In this document: positions 24,236-36,707 of the stretch, piece by piece
Layout: every line of letters starts with the position of its first letter
How positions within the stretch are numbered: position 1 is the stretch's first letter
Position numbers and translations under genes: made by a program
Notes under the pieces: generated by a model
What the model was told of the DNA's origin: nothing
Databases searched by the model: none
The model's input: only the letters and a program-made list of their open reading frames with translations
Origin: Ailanthus altissimus
Taxonomy: Eukaryota; Streptophyta; Magnoliopsida; Sapindales; Simaroubaceae
DNA: 64,000 nt
Assembly: GCA_946807835.1 (NCBI GenBank)
Contig: OX327709.1
Coordinates: 23,747,501-23,811,500 of the forward strand
Direction: 5' to 3'

Positions 24236-24913
24236 AAAATTTAAAAATTATTAATATTTACAAAACAATAATCAACATAACATATAACAATTAAATTAAA
24301 ATTTAATTTAATTTAATTACAACTAACAACCTAGACAAAATTTTTATGTACATAATAATTAAACAATTTAAATTATTAAATTAAATAATTATAAATAAAC
24401 ATAAATAATATAAATTAATTAAAAAAATTTGAATTTTTTTTGCTTTTTTTTGGTCAGACGCGTTGGCGCGTGCCAAGCGGCGTGCGCCTAACGTGGTGGC
24501 ACATGCGTCTACTCGCCCTCCACTCGCAGCGTGTAGACGTACGAGCCGGCGCGTCTAACAAAACAAAAGTCGAATTCTACCATTTTCGGCCAAGTTTCTA
24601 ATTTACACACATTTTTAACTTATACTACATCTACATCTACACATTTCTAATTAATATAAATTATAATGTACAAAAATTATAAAACATTAAATTTATAAAA
24701 TACACTTACCAATTTTCTTTCATGAGAAAATTGTTGAGTATTAACCGTGTGAGAGGGGAGAGTTAACCGTGAGAGTGAGAGAGTTAAACGTCAATGGTGA
24801 GAAACCGTGAGAGCGAGACCGTGAGAGTGAGAGGGAGAGAAGAAAAGTGTCGATGATGAAAAGTAAAAAAAAAATTTTGTTTATTTTATTTTATTTAGTA
24901 TAAGGTTCAAATA

Positions 24914-24917
<4 letters not shown>

Positions 24918-24947
<30 letters not shown>
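24918..24947. repeat. (AT)n microsatellite
   Basis: About fourteen AT dinucleotides stand in a row. It is a simple repeat with no other signal. Confidence 0.95.
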
Positions 24948-24949
<2 letters not shown>

Positions 24950-24956
24950 GGTTATG

Positions 24957-24999
24957 ATTGTATAAATTATTTTGACTAAGTCAAAATAACTTATACAAT
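24957..24999. repeat. 20-bp inverted repeat with 3-base loop
   Basis: The left arm attgtataaattattttgac (24957-24976) and the right arm at 24980-24999 are complementary except at one position, with loop taa. It would fold into a tight hairpin. It lies just beyond the right side of the MULE and next to the (AT)n tract. Confidence 0.9.
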
Positions 25000-27900
25000 A
25001 TTTTAATAGGTTAACTCGGCGAATTTCTCATTTTGTTTGGGGCTCTTCGGCATTCGGTCGAGTTGCTGAAATCTTAATATGTATGCTCAGCTTCCAGCCA
25101 GCATTGTTGTGTTCTATCATTCCTATTGGACCTTCGCTGAATTCACCTTCGGACTCACTGCGTCTCCAACTAATGAAAACTATTACCATTTTCATCCTCT
25201 TTGTCGAGCTGTCTGTTGCCTCCGTGTTTCCATCCTCACCGGGGGTTAGTTGGCTTTTGTAGGCTCTTTCTGCTCTTTGTCGGTTGATGATTCCTTAAAG
25301 TTCTTTAGGTGTTTTGTCGTGTATTTTATTTTTAAAATAAAATCTTTTTAATTTATGATTAAATAATTTTCTTTTTTAATGTATCTCCCTTTTTTTTATA
25401 GAAAGTTTGGATCTCCCTCTTTTAAAAAGTATGTGTTCCCATATTTTAGAAAGGACTATGTAGTTATTATTCTCTTATTAGGGTTGTTGTTGTTTTTTTT
25501 ATTATGGAGTTTATTTTTTATTTTTTTAAGAGATTAAGTTGAGAGAAGTGTCGGTATATATTTATTATACTTTGTCTTAATAATCCTGTGACTATAATAT
25601 CTTTTAATGTTGAATGTTTATTAATGATGTTATATTAATATTTAAAAAATAATTATTATATGTAATTTCACTGTCAATCACACCCAATATCAAAGTGGTT
25701 GATGTACTCACCCTTCTAATTTGGAGAGAGTGAGTTTAATTGCGTGCACTATATTTCGATCCCACCTCTCATTCTGGAGTAGCCTTCTCTATATAATGAG
25801 AGTAGAAACCTACTTTAACAAAAGAGCATAAATCTTCGAAGTGCGTAAACGAATTATCATACAAGATAGTGCAAATGAATGTTGATTAAGTGCTAGTGTG
25901 TAAAATATATATAAATATATTTACTCAACTTGGTGTCTCTTGCAATGAGATGAAACACAAACCGGGATTTTGTGGGGAAATTTCACTTCATCACGAATAT
26001 ATGTATATGTAGTGTCTTTCTTCAGCCACTGGAAAAAGAATAGTATAAAGTGAATTTGTTTGAACATTCTTGCCCATGACACACATATCGGGCCATTTCC
26101 CGAACTTAAGGAAAGATGATGGAATGCTTATGTTGGTGGAAGGAACAAACATTTATGGAAAAAAAATTGAACAATTATGAACAAAATGAAGTTCTTTATT
26201 TCAGTCACATAATGATGAGGTCATGTGTTACATAATTTTGAAATGTACTTTGAATTTGAAAGAGGTAAGACAGGATACAAAATTAATTTCTCCTGCTTTT
26301 CTGTTGATTAGACCCCAAAAAAATAATTTCTCCTGCTTTTCTGCTGATTAGACAACCAAAAAAAAAAAAAAATCGATGTGATATGCATTGTCACTCAGTT
26401 GAATATAAATGGAGCATCTATTGTCGTGATCTTCAAGATTTTAGATTTTCATCTTACAATACTGTGTAGCTAATCAACTATAAATTCCTCGAACAGATAA
26501 AAGAAGGGCAGTGGTAGATTTTCATGACCTAAACATTGCGCTAACATGACGATGGCACTAATTTTATTTGCACATTTGATTGGCAGATAATGTGAACTGT
26601 GTCTGCTATTATAAATATTGTTAATGCAAAGTGATTAAAATTAGTTTATCCTTTATAGCATAAAATATCATTAAGAAAATGACCCGGGTCCAGAAAGTTG
26701 ATCACTTGTAACTTTAACCCAGCTTCCATCGACATTTCTTTCTTCTTCTTTTTTTCTTTTTCAGATAATGCTTAGCATAATTGAATATTAAATCAGTCAA
26801 GCAAGGGTCGTTAGTGGAGAAGATCAATGTGATTGGAATCTAAATTATTGGGTTTTTTTTACAGTACAAAATAGAAAGGGTCAGTAGGTCACTATTCCCA
26901 GTTGAAAATTGGTCTTGTCAATATGATAAGTGAGACAAAATTAATGTGCACGCCATGATTTGTTAGGTCTCAACTCTCACATTATTAACTAATTAATTAT
27001 TTTTTTCTTCTTCTTATTGTTGATTTAATCTAAATTAATTAAGGTGATGAGGCCAATAATAATTCATATCTTTATTTTGCCCCTCTACGCCACCACTGTG
27101 TTGACATTGTGCTTTAATGTGAATTGTGATATGTATCCCATTTACACCAAGGAGTGTGTCTAATCATTCTAATGGAAACTTTATTTACCTACTTTCATAC
27201 TTTGTCTCCTCTTTTTCTTCTTAATTTAAAGGCTACACCGGACACCCACCTCATCAACCACCAAGTTAATAAAAACTCCTTTTCACTTCATAGCTTAATA
27301 AATATTATTTCTTTTTGAATATGATGTCAAGCTTTTAAATTGACATTACTTGGAAATAGTACTTGAAATTTTCAAAAAGACATTCTAAAATGTATCTTTC
27401 TTCTATAGCATGGTTGGTTTATTTTTTTTATATATATTTTTTATTATCGTCTTCCTACTCATATATCTATCACTGTCTCAGTGGAATGCCAGGTCAATGG
27501 ACTGCATTCAACAAATTCTTAAGCACAAGAAAACAAACACCATCCAGCCATAAAGTCAACTATATGGTTGGATCACCCAAAAGATTTATAATTATTAATA
27601 TGTGGTTAATGGCTAATCTTCTACCTCCAGTTTGACATGCGGATTTAGTTCGTAGATTCACACCTGATGATCCAGCATTCACTACATGCATGCAATGCTG
27701 TCACATCTCAATTGGTTCAGACTTGCAGATCTGAATGAACCTAGCTAGGGTTTTCAACAAGAACCATAAGATAACCTTTTATTATGGCTACACATACCAC
27801 GAGAATGGCAACATTTATATATATTTATTGATTTTAAAACTGTGTTTAAGACAAACAAATTATATGGGGGCCTAAGGGTCAAGAAGCACAAAGAATTGTC

Positions 27901-28607
27901 CTCAATCTATCTACCGACTTGCTTTTTCTCTGGACCATACATTCCTCAAGATTAGGTGTAATTTTTTTATTGTTGTTTTCTTACGCGCTATTAAAGATTT
28001 CCTCAATCCAATGAATTGAGAACATGGATATGTCCTCACAAGATGCTGGCTAGCTTTTCTATTTTTTTTTTCTTTTTTAAAAAAAAATTCAAACATAAAA
28101 TTATAAAAAAAAATTATAATATTATATAAATAAATCTACTAACATACTATCAAATAATTATCAAAGATGTTTCATAAAAATAAAATAAAATATTGTGACT
28201 TATTTAAATTTATTTCCCTAATAATAGAGATATGATAAAATCTCAAAATGACTTATTTTAAAAGTGATATTTATCTTTATTATGAATAAAAAAAAAAATC
28301 ACTCTTAAACAAGAAAAATTTAACTTAACAAAGAAAATGATTAGCTCACAAAAGAGAAAAAAATTACCTCATTAAGAATAATTGTTACACAAACTACTAC
28401 ACTAAATAAAATTATAAAAATACCCCTACATAATAGCACAATTAAATACATTCAAAAACCCAACCAACAACAACACCAACACCAACAATCAAACACATAA
28501 CTGCAAAGTATTGAGAAATGCAGGCGACAGATCTTGATATCTAAACTGTATCAATGGATTTGGAGCTAAAAGAGGGGGTGCAACAAAAGTAAAATCTTTA
28601 CGGTGGC
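25000..28607. other. No recognisable gene
   Basis: A moderately GC-rich patch at 25010-25330 shows no continuous frame. The remainder is AT-rich with poly-T and poly-A runs. A 22-bp word, beginning atttctcctgctttt, is repeated at about 26287 and 26325. A 90-codon open frame at 27363-27635 has no recognisable domain and a biased composition, so I do not call it. Confidence 0.5.
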
Positions 28608-28960
28608 TCACCAACAGCACCGTCCCACCAGAAACTTTCTTGAACCAATCACTATGGCAAAGATGTCAAGCTGCAGTGCTGCCAGTTGGCGCTTTTCTCT
28701 GAAAACATCGTATGCATAAGATTTCTCATAACTTGCATATTCTTTTAGGTTTACTTTTTTATCATATGTATAAAAAGTATGCAATCCTTCCCATTCATGA
28801 ACTAAGGATAGCCAATTAGCATCAGCATCACTTTTAACAATGTTCAATAAAAGAGTTTTGACTCTTTAACTTTCTTTAAGTTGAAATTCCTCATAATCAA
28901 TCTTATAGATTATTAGATGATCAATCGAAACTAATAATATAACATCGATGGTGGGGTTGA
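28608..28960 (-). CDS. Unidentified protein-like fragment
   Basis: A minus-strand reading of about 110 codons looks more protein-like than its AT-rich surroundings. It contains the phrases ANWLSLVHEWEGLHTFYTY, EKSYAYDVFREKRQLAALQ and IFAIVIGSRKFLVGRCCW, with balanced charged and aromatic residues and codon use unlike nearby chance frames. Upstream the same frame continues through IDHLIIYKIDYEEFQLKES with one stop at about 28867. I do not recognise the family. No start, splice signals or neighbouring exons are evident, so it is most likely a fragment of a gene or pseudogene captured or left here. It may also be chance. Confidence 0.3.
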
Positions 28961-31010
28961 TGAGATAATTATCATTGAAAGTTCTCCTGGAAAATGAGCG
29001 CTTGCTTCAAATATGCGATGATTATGGTCTAGATTTTACCGATGAAAGCACATAATTTGTGATTGAAAAAAGAAGATAAAAGAGAGAAGTTTCTCCTATT
29101 CGGTCCATGATCTAAGACATGAGAAGCATCTTAGAGACCTCCACAATGGCAAGTAGTAGTGGACTTTGAAAATGACCTTCGAGTCCTTTCAGCTGAGGGA
29201 AGTGGATCTAGTAAAAAAGACAATTAGTACAATAATGAAGTTTTAAACCTTACACGTCACCCATCTTCATCCGTAAGAAAAAGTAAAGAATCAAAACCAA
29301 ATAACCAAAAGTTGCAAGAGCTACAAAACCGTAGCCGCCTCCTTGCTGGTGCTACGTCCCACAGTGATCTCAGGAAAATTTTACTTAAAAACTTTGCATC
29401 AGCCAATCCAAATTGTTCTTAAAAAGGTCTTTTTCTAATTAATTTTGATTATTTCTTCGTTCATGGAAAAGGCTCCAAGTTCCAACCACCAAGTGCATGC
29501 CATGAAGATGTTATCAATAAATTCAATTCAAGTGCTATTCATGAGATTCAAAATTATGATACTTGAAGCAGCTACGTCCATGAGTATGGAGAGAGGAAAA
29601 TTTAGTTGAATTCCACACAGCCCTTTTAACAATTTTCTCAGATTTTTTTCTTCTACATATACTTTTTCCATGAAAGTTCTTAAAAAAAAAAAAAACTATA
29701 ACATATTCCTCAAGATTTAGTCTATGTAATTCTTCCTTATGAAAAATTTTAGCAGTTTTTCTTCTTTATCTTCTTCTTCTTGTTAATTTTTCTTACGTTA
29801 AAATAAATTTGTCGCAAAAAATGGGACAGCAACGTTTCTGATTATGACACAAAATAGCATGTTCTGTGGCAAGCAACTTCTCTCCAGAATGTAAACATGA
29901 AAAATAAAAAGAATAATGTTGACAACTCTGTGAAGAGGACATGCCCATATGGTAGGATTATAACCCGTCAATTTCCTATTGGTTGCACCAAATTATTTTA
30001 GCGCATTTTTCACATATAAGGATAGAAATAATTAAAAAGAAATTATGGATGGTACGAAAAATCCTTGCTTTGCAATGTCATGGGATGCTATTTTGCCAGA
30101 GATATACTGTTAATGAAACTGAAATTAATGAACTAATAAATGTTGCAGTTATAGCTATAGCAATGTTAATTTAATGAATAATATTACATTTTTTTTCAAA
30201 TAACATGTTAAATAACTATTAGGTAGTAAAATTATATAATATTTAATTTTAAAATTTAAATTATTTTATTATTTAATAATTATTTAACATATCAAGATAA
30301 AAAATTTGAGATATTATTTTAAAAAAATACAACATTACTCTAATTTAATTACAATACTTGTTTATGCATTAACAATGATGATAATGACAACTTAACATGT
30401 TCACTTTTGGCTGCAACTTTAACTAGAAGCCTTTAGTTGTTCTAAGCTTTCCCTTTACAATATTCTTTGCTCTTTAATTAATTCATTCACCCGGCTGCAT
30501 GCCCAGTATTTTTTAAATTATAGGCAAAATGATCACGTTTTCAACAAGAAGATAGTGGAAAAACAAAGAAACACTATTTTTTTTTATTATCTATCGAAAA
30601 TTGTTATTAGATTCATAATTTATGATTTACATTTCATTTTTGAATGAACTTAAAAAATATAACCTAAATTTTGAGAAACATAGTAAAGAATTTGGAAAAT
30701 ATAATTTATGTATGAATTCAACAGTTATATATAATATTTTAATTTTTAAAAAGTTTTTTTGATACATATTTTGTATTATTTTTATATGATGAAGATTTAT
30801 TTTATAATTATTTAATTTTTTATCAATTAATAATTTTATATTAATAAAAATTTAGATTAAAAGAAAATGATTAAAGTACTTGAGCGTTTGCTCCCATCGG
30901 CAAGCCCTATATACTTCCCTAGTTTAGGTTAGGAATTGAGTTTGAATTCTAACAGATATTAGGATATTATAATTAGTCTTTCATTTTCACGAATAATTTA
31001 TAGTTGATTA
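28961..31010. other. No recognisable gene
   Basis: The sequence is AT-rich with no conserved frame, repeat boundary or RNA gene that I could see. Short open frames (for example 29983-30174) have no family features. Confidence 0.5.
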
Positions 31011-31315
31011 GAGTGTGCGTAAAGAATATAAAAGTAATATTTTTAATTTTATGAATATTTTATAATTTGATTAGGGTGTGTGTAAAGAATATAAAAGTGA
31101 TATTTTTAATTATAGTTTAAGTAGGGTGTGCATAAAAAATATAAAAATAAATTTTTTAATAGTTTTAATTTTATAATATGAAATATGCAACGAATGTACA
31201 AGTGATAAGGGTACGTGTAAAGAATGTAAAAGTGATATTTTTAATAATTTTAATTGTATAATTTGATAAAATATGTAAAGAATGTAAAAATAATATTTTC
31301 AATAATTTCAATGGT
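31011..31315 (+). repeat. Degenerate tandem array, about five units
   Basis: The phrase g.gtgtgtaaagaatataaaa, followed by agtgatatttttaat, recurs at about 31011, 31073, 31123, 31208 and 31271. The units vary from 50 to 85 bp because of AT-rich indels. It is an old tandem array with no coding potential. Confidence 0.75.
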
Positions 31316-34300
31316 AAATCTAATGAAATATAATGAAATACTAGTAATATAGTAATATCAACATCAAGTTTAATAAAAAGATAGATTTAAATTAGGTATT
31401 GTTTCTCCTGTCGGGGGATGGGACATGTTTGTAATTCTGATAATTGTAAAAATAGGGCTTTGCATTTAGTGGTCCTACAGAAGTTGTGTTGACAAGCCAG
31501 CTGTTTGGGGTTGGGGTCCGGCACCCAGCTAATAATAGTTTTTTATTTTTCTTCATTTCTTGCTCTATTAGTCGGCACATCTTATTTTGCCTCATTTGTT
31601 ATAAATGAGTGGGCTTGGAGGTACTGATATTTGCATCGGGTATCCCAATTTCACCATTAATTTTTTTCCTTTTATTATGAGCTATAGCTTTGTCATCAGC
31701 CCCCAGTCTCCCTTAATTTCTCTTCATTTTTGTACAGGAGATGTAGCTATAGCTATAGCTTCTACTTTGTGGCATGATCAAGAGAAGGTGTGTGTCGAGC
31801 AAGATGGAGAAGCAGGGCACGTGCATTACTAACTCAATCTTCAACATACAAGAAAAAAAAAAAACACAGGCTACAAAAATATAAACACATTTCAAAGCTT
31901 GGAGTAGTTCTGATTTTCACCTAAGTGATGATGAATCTTCATCAAAGTGAGTTAGTTCTTCATGTGCCCGTCTTCCCCATCATGACCACTGCACCTTATT
32001 TAACATTGAGATATACAGTATCATGAAAAAGCAGATTCCAAGTGGTGATAAAGCTCCATTTTCAGGTGAGTTTGATTCTGATCAAATTAAAAACGTAACC
32101 CCGCTTGTATTAGAAATTTCCTTTTGTTGCTCATCTGAAAGGATAGTTCTTGTCATTTTTCTTTTATTCAGTCAAACTTTTTTCATATATTGTCATAGTT
32201 CTTGTAGATAGTAAGAAGATACCATGAGCTATATAATTATCATTAAGAAATTATTAGCCCCCGTAGGGATAAAGGACAAGATATTAAGAGATGCATGCAG
32301 TTATTACTAGCGAGTGATATGGAAATAAAGTGAGTTTATATATAATCAGAAGAAATACGCAATCTACTAAGAAATATGATTGAAGCTAGCTAATAAGACT
32401 GCTTATTAAAGTCACCATCTTAGTCGTGAAGTTTGATGAAACTCCAACCTCAAGTTTCCATTTTCCCCCTTCTCTCTCTCTCTCTCTCTGAGAGAGAAGC
32501 TATTATTGAATTTTTGATGCAGCAAACTCAACATAATGCATTGAAAAAGCTGTTCGTATTTACGTGGGTATGTGGGCATATAGTTTTTAAAGGTACACTA
32601 TATGATTAATTGCCGAAAGCACAAACCCATTTAGCCTTCTCTATATATTTACTAATTAGCACACAATTCATCAAATAAACAAATGAAAAGCGCCCGTAGA
32701 TTCTTCAATCTTCCTCCTGCTGGAAAAGCTTTTCTTCTGTAGTCTCATTTTCATTATTATTATTATTATTCTTATTTATTTATTTATTTTTATAAGGCAG
32801 CACTTTAAATCATGCTGTGTCTGAAATAGAAAGTGGAGTCTGAGAAGTGAAGAACCACCATGCAATTCTAAGAACTTGTAAAATAATCACCAGACCTCAA
32901 CTTTCCCACCATCGGTATGATAATTCTATATATTGTACTAATTCTATTCTGTTGGATTTATCACCTACGCCTAAAGTGGCAAAATAGAACATTGCCATCT
33001 TTGCTTTTTTTTTTTTCTTTTAATATTTTTTTTCGCCAGGATATGGCGGTTTTAAGGCCAAGGAAACAAGAAAAGTAATCAGCAGTCCAACCCAGAAGAT
33101 GGAATTTTCAATTTTTTTTTCAGTGAAATGAGGTGAGTAATACATCAAGCAAACTATTATGTATGCATGATTATTTTATTTTTCCAAGAAAAGAGATTAA
33201 TTACCTGTATATGAAGATGAATAGGCATTTGGCAAGTGTTGTATAATTTTGGTACCACCACCCAGGAGACAATACATGACATAACCACAGCATTCAATTA
33301 TTACAAGTCTCTTTTATCTCTTGGCTTTTCCTTCGGATCCACGCTGGATTGACAATGAAAGCCATACGCAATTGCTTGCTTTTGAATCCAAAAATTATGA
33401 TTTCTCAGTTTCCCATATGAACCAGACTTTTGCTCAGTTGCTGTTTGGAAGCTACGTACCTTGGAAAAGGATATGATCTTTATTACATGTTATCTGATCA
33501 TGTTCTTTCTTTTAATTTCTTGGGTTAAAATTTTAATACTCTTGTTCAAAGTTTTCAAAGAAATTTATTATCAATCTCTATCTACTATATATCTTTTGAG
33601 TGTAAATCAGATCAACTGTCTCTATTCTATGGTTATGTAATCAATGTATTTCAGTTTCACCAGAAAAATATTTTTAAGGTTCTATTTTGAATCATTGAAT
33701 AACATATATATTACAATCATCTGTAAATTAATAATTTAGTGAGCTGCAAATCATTGAACAGCATAGCTTAACAAATCGCTCACCATATTATAACATATCT
33801 ATTATTTGCATGCCTTAATGTTTTGATTCAAAGAGAACATTTGATGCAATCTTTGTTTTTTTTAAATATAATTTTTCTATCTTTTGTTTTGTTTGGATCA
33901 TGGGATATTATTAGAGGATTTTTCATCTAGCTATGGATCCAAGGTTAAGAGAAGTTCTTTTCAAACCGACAATGGTCACTTTATGAAAAGAATCAAGAAT
34001 TGACAGAAAGGGGTGTTCTTAGGATGCTTCGATGATTTCACAAAAAAGATTTTTTTTTTAAAAAAAAGAGTTTGGGTAAATTTATCTTGTGATGATTTAT
34101 TATAAATCTCGTTGTCCCATTCAATGCTGGGTGAAAGTGAACGAATCATTAAAAGTAGTCTTTACTTTGTGGCTCTAATTAAAACCACTCACTTAAAAAG
34201 TTTTGATATCGTGTTCTACTCTAAAAGATCTTAAGCAAAAGTCTCTGTTGAGTAATCTCTAAAGAAAATGATGGAAATAGACCGAATCAATTGATGTCAA

Positions 34301-34499
34301 ATTAGAAAAGCAAATGGAATTATGGACTGGCTTGAAATTAGGTGTTGTGACTTTAAAATCATAAATATTGATAAGCATAATATTTGAAATATAAAAAAAA
34401 CTTAATTTCAAAAAGTTTTTTACTAAATAATTATGAAATAACCTTAACATTGTTTTTCGGAATAAAATCGTAAATGTTTAAATTTAACAAATAAATTAA
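31316..34499. other. No recognisable gene; simple repeats
   Basis: The stretch includes a (TC)n tract running into GA repeats at 32470-32498 and a TTA/TTAT run at 32755-32790. Small open frames at 31392-31832 and 32023-32211 show no family motif on either strand. Confidence 0.5.
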
Positions 34500-34862
34500 T
34501 TGTTGTGTTTTCACATTAAGTGGAAGTATTACCAAGACAACACGTTACACTTATATATTAATGAATGTCTGAACCTAATTTTTTTAAATAAAGAAAATCA
34601 ATTACAAACCTATCAGAAAAATAGGTCCTATACAAAAGAAAATAGATCTTTTCGAGGAAGGGCAAACTACTTTTACACAGAGACAACTCAAAATACCGCT
34701 ACACAAACTATGACTCAACCATCAACATCATCTTATAGAACAAAAGCAATACTAAATAGCAACTACAAAAGGAGCTGGGTCATGGACTATTATAATATGT
34801 TTGCTAGGGATGGTGGCGGTGTTGTTTATTGTAGAATTTGTGATCCAAAATCATGTTTATGA
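34500..34862 (+). pseudogene. Fragment resembling a BED-finger transposase start
   Basis: A 120-codon open frame ends in SWVMDYYNMFARDGG followed by VVYCRICD. A tryptophan/aromatic stretch followed by Cys-x2-Cys is the layout of the first half of a BED zinc finger, the DNA-binding domain at the N terminus of hAT transposases. The frame is Ser/Thr/Gln-rich before it. The second half of the finger (His-x-H/C) is missing because an LTR-like segment begins just downstream, and the last 130 bp of the frame reappear at 35533-35664. The identification rests on few residues. Confidence 0.3.
34705..34830 (+). repeat. Direct repeat, left copy, flanking LTR-like segment
   Basis: This segment shares tagaacaaaagcaatactaa and gactattataatatgtttgc with 35533-35664. 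The two copies differ by about a dozen substitutions and a few short indels. It overlaps the BED-like frame. Confidence 0.8.
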
Positions 34863-34919
34863 TGTTGGTAATGTTTAGAACAAATTCGGAAACATGTCGA
34901 AATTATTTTAAAGCCGGAA

Positions 34920-35530
34920 GCATGTGTGGAAGAGGTGGAATTCTAATGGAACAGTTGAAAAAAATTGCAGAAAAAAACAGGAAAAAATTCCCAGGTGTGG
35001 GCGCCACGGCGCTGGAAGCGCTGGCGGCGGCATTGGTTCCAGAATGTCAATGCCGCGGCGCTGCACTATTCACTATTCACTGTTCACAATTCACAATCTG
35101 AAAATTCCGAATTTAGGCTTTTCCCTTCCGTTTTTTTTTTGGTATTTTAGACTTCATATAAATACCCCATTATGCCTAGGGTTATGTGGATAAGAAACAC
35201 TCTCAAAACTCTTTAGAACAAACCCTAGAGCTCCAAAATTCAATTGTATCATTCCTTGATCTTGTATGATAAATTCTCTTGTAATCAACCAAAGAATAAG
35301 AGAGACTTGGATCCTTGATCCACCGTGGACGTAAGCAATTTGCTGAACCACGTATTTTGTGTCTTGGTATGGTATATTTCTACTTTTCTCTATTGTCAAT
35401 ACTTAGCTCTACAATTTAGTTTGTTGTTCTTGTTTGGATTGTTTTAAACTACTTCATTACTTGCATTCTCTACGTATTCCGCTGCGTGTTAATCTCTACA
35501 CTTACTTTTGTAGTTATATATCAGAAAATC
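34920..35530 (+). mobile_element. LTR-like segment with GC-rich block
   Basis: The segment has a GC-rich block (ggcgccacggcgctggaagc at about 35000), then a TATA-like tcatataaatacccc (35154-35168). The next part is a leader of the kind seen at the 3' end of copia LTRs: aaccctagag, a splice/poly-A-like region, and ccgtggacgtaagcaatttg around 35320. It ends near ttatatatcag. No internal coding region is attached, so it would be a solo or truncated LTR. The boundaries are approximate. Confidence 0.5.
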
Positions 35531-35532
35531 TA

Positions 35533-35664
35533 AATATTAAGACTCAAACAACCACCGATGTCCCTTTATAGAACAAAAGCAATACTAAATAACCATACAA
35601 CTATAAAAAGAGCCAAGTCATCGACTATTATAATATGTTTGCTAGGGATAGTGGCAGTGTTGCT
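35533..35664 (+). repeat. Direct repeat, right copy
   Basis: This is the second copy of the 130-bp segment at 34705-34830, again reaching into the BED-like words (ctattataatatgtttgcta, then gtggcagtgttg). It is far too long for a transposon target duplication. Confidence 0.8.
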
Positions 35665-36702
35665 TGCCTCAATCGGGGTAGAGAAACTTGAAAGCTATCG
35701 AGAATTGCTAGTCCACTAGATTGAGAGTAAGCTTACACAAGGCCGCGACTAGCGGTTATGAAGCAGAGATAAAAAAATCCTTCATGAACTAAACTCTAAC
35801 TAAAATAAGCATAAAATAAAAAAGAAATAAAACAAAGAAAATTAAAGTCCTAATCTACTTGAGCAAGGATTAGAAGTCACTCCCCTTGAGAAATTTAAAG
35901 GTGGGTGGTGGTTGAAGAGAAAGAGCATTTGGATTAATTAAAGAGAGAGAATATTTTGATTAACTCTAGATAAATATTATTCAGACATTTTAAAGGAGAT
36001 AACAAATCCAATCTTTCATTAAGATTTTGAATAAATGTCTTAAATTCAAGTTGATTATATTTTGTCTCTTACTCAGAGAAAGAAAGATGATTATCTCAAT
36101 TGAAAACACAAATATTTTTTTAAAAAGAAATAGAGCTCTGCTTTTGTGTTGTTATTATATTACTTTTTCTTTTTACGTTTTTTTAAAAAGGCGATGGAAA
36201 CTATCAAATTAGAGTACGGTAAGGGTAGAGGAAATTTTCAGTGGAGCGGTGAAAACCCGTGCTCGAAAAATAAATAGATTATGATTTTATTTTTGAGTAT
36301 GGGTTTTTGTCAGTAATCGATAAAAAAAAATTTGGTTTCTTTAGAGAGAGGGGGAGAATTTATGAGAGAGAGGCGGCAAGGGTATTTTGGGGCCGGAGTG
36401 AAATTAGAAAAGAAAATGGGCTGCTTGGAGTAAAAAATGTCAACTACAGCTGATGGTTTTACCTTTCTTAAGCATTCACCAAAACATGACAATTAGAGCT
36501 GATAATAACGTGCAAAAATGTCTATCTCTCGAGATTTTAAGCTTTGAATTTAATCTTATACTAAAGCTTTCAAATGGGTGCAAGTTTAGTCAGTGAGCGA
36601 GTCACTTGCCCATTGATTAATCAAAGAGAGCTCATCACCAAGAAAGGATGTGTGGCTCGGTCTTTCAAATCTTAAATGACATGTCACTTATGTAAGAATG
36701 AA
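35665..36702. other. No recognisable gene
   Basis: This is the unassigned sequence to the left of the young copia insertion. A purine-rich patch, gagagagggggagaatttat, lies near 36343. No coding frame with family features was seen. Confidence 0.5.
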
Positions 36703-36707
36703 ATTGG
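36703..36707. other. Target-site duplication ATTGG, left
   Basis: The five bases attgg stand directly before the 5' LTR and again directly after the 3' LTR (42096-42100). This is the 5-bp duplication made by copia integrase, and it fixes both ends of the element. Confidence 0.9.

Larger units (their letters stand above)
17390..24720. mobile_element. Decayed Mutator-like element with Ulp1 gene (KI-type)
   Basis: A MURA-type transposase pseudogene on the plus strand faces a DUF1985/Ulp1-like protease pseudogene on the minus strand, with about 0.4 kb between them. GC-rich patches with gcgc repeats lie outside both genes (17385-17660 and 24450-24560) in otherwise AT-rich DNA and probably belong to the subterminal regions. 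This gene pair is known from plant Kaonashi/KI-type MULEs, many of which lack long terminal inverted repeats. I found no convincing terminal repeat or 9-bp target duplication, so the limits given are approximate. Confidence 0.6.

Noticed and set aside
24918..24947. (AT)n tract as a possible regulatory or replication signal
   Set aside because: It is a plain microsatellite with no supporting context.
26287..26350. 22-bp repeated word in spacer
   Set aside because: It is a single short duplication with no further structure; noted only in the spacer description.
32470..32498. TC tract running into a GA tract, hairpin-forming
   Set aside because: A simple-sequence repeat explains it; there is no sign of a microRNA precursor.
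34259..34450. Minus-strand open frame of 63 codons next to the BED-like fragment
   Set aside because: It has low-complexity AT-rich composition and no family features.
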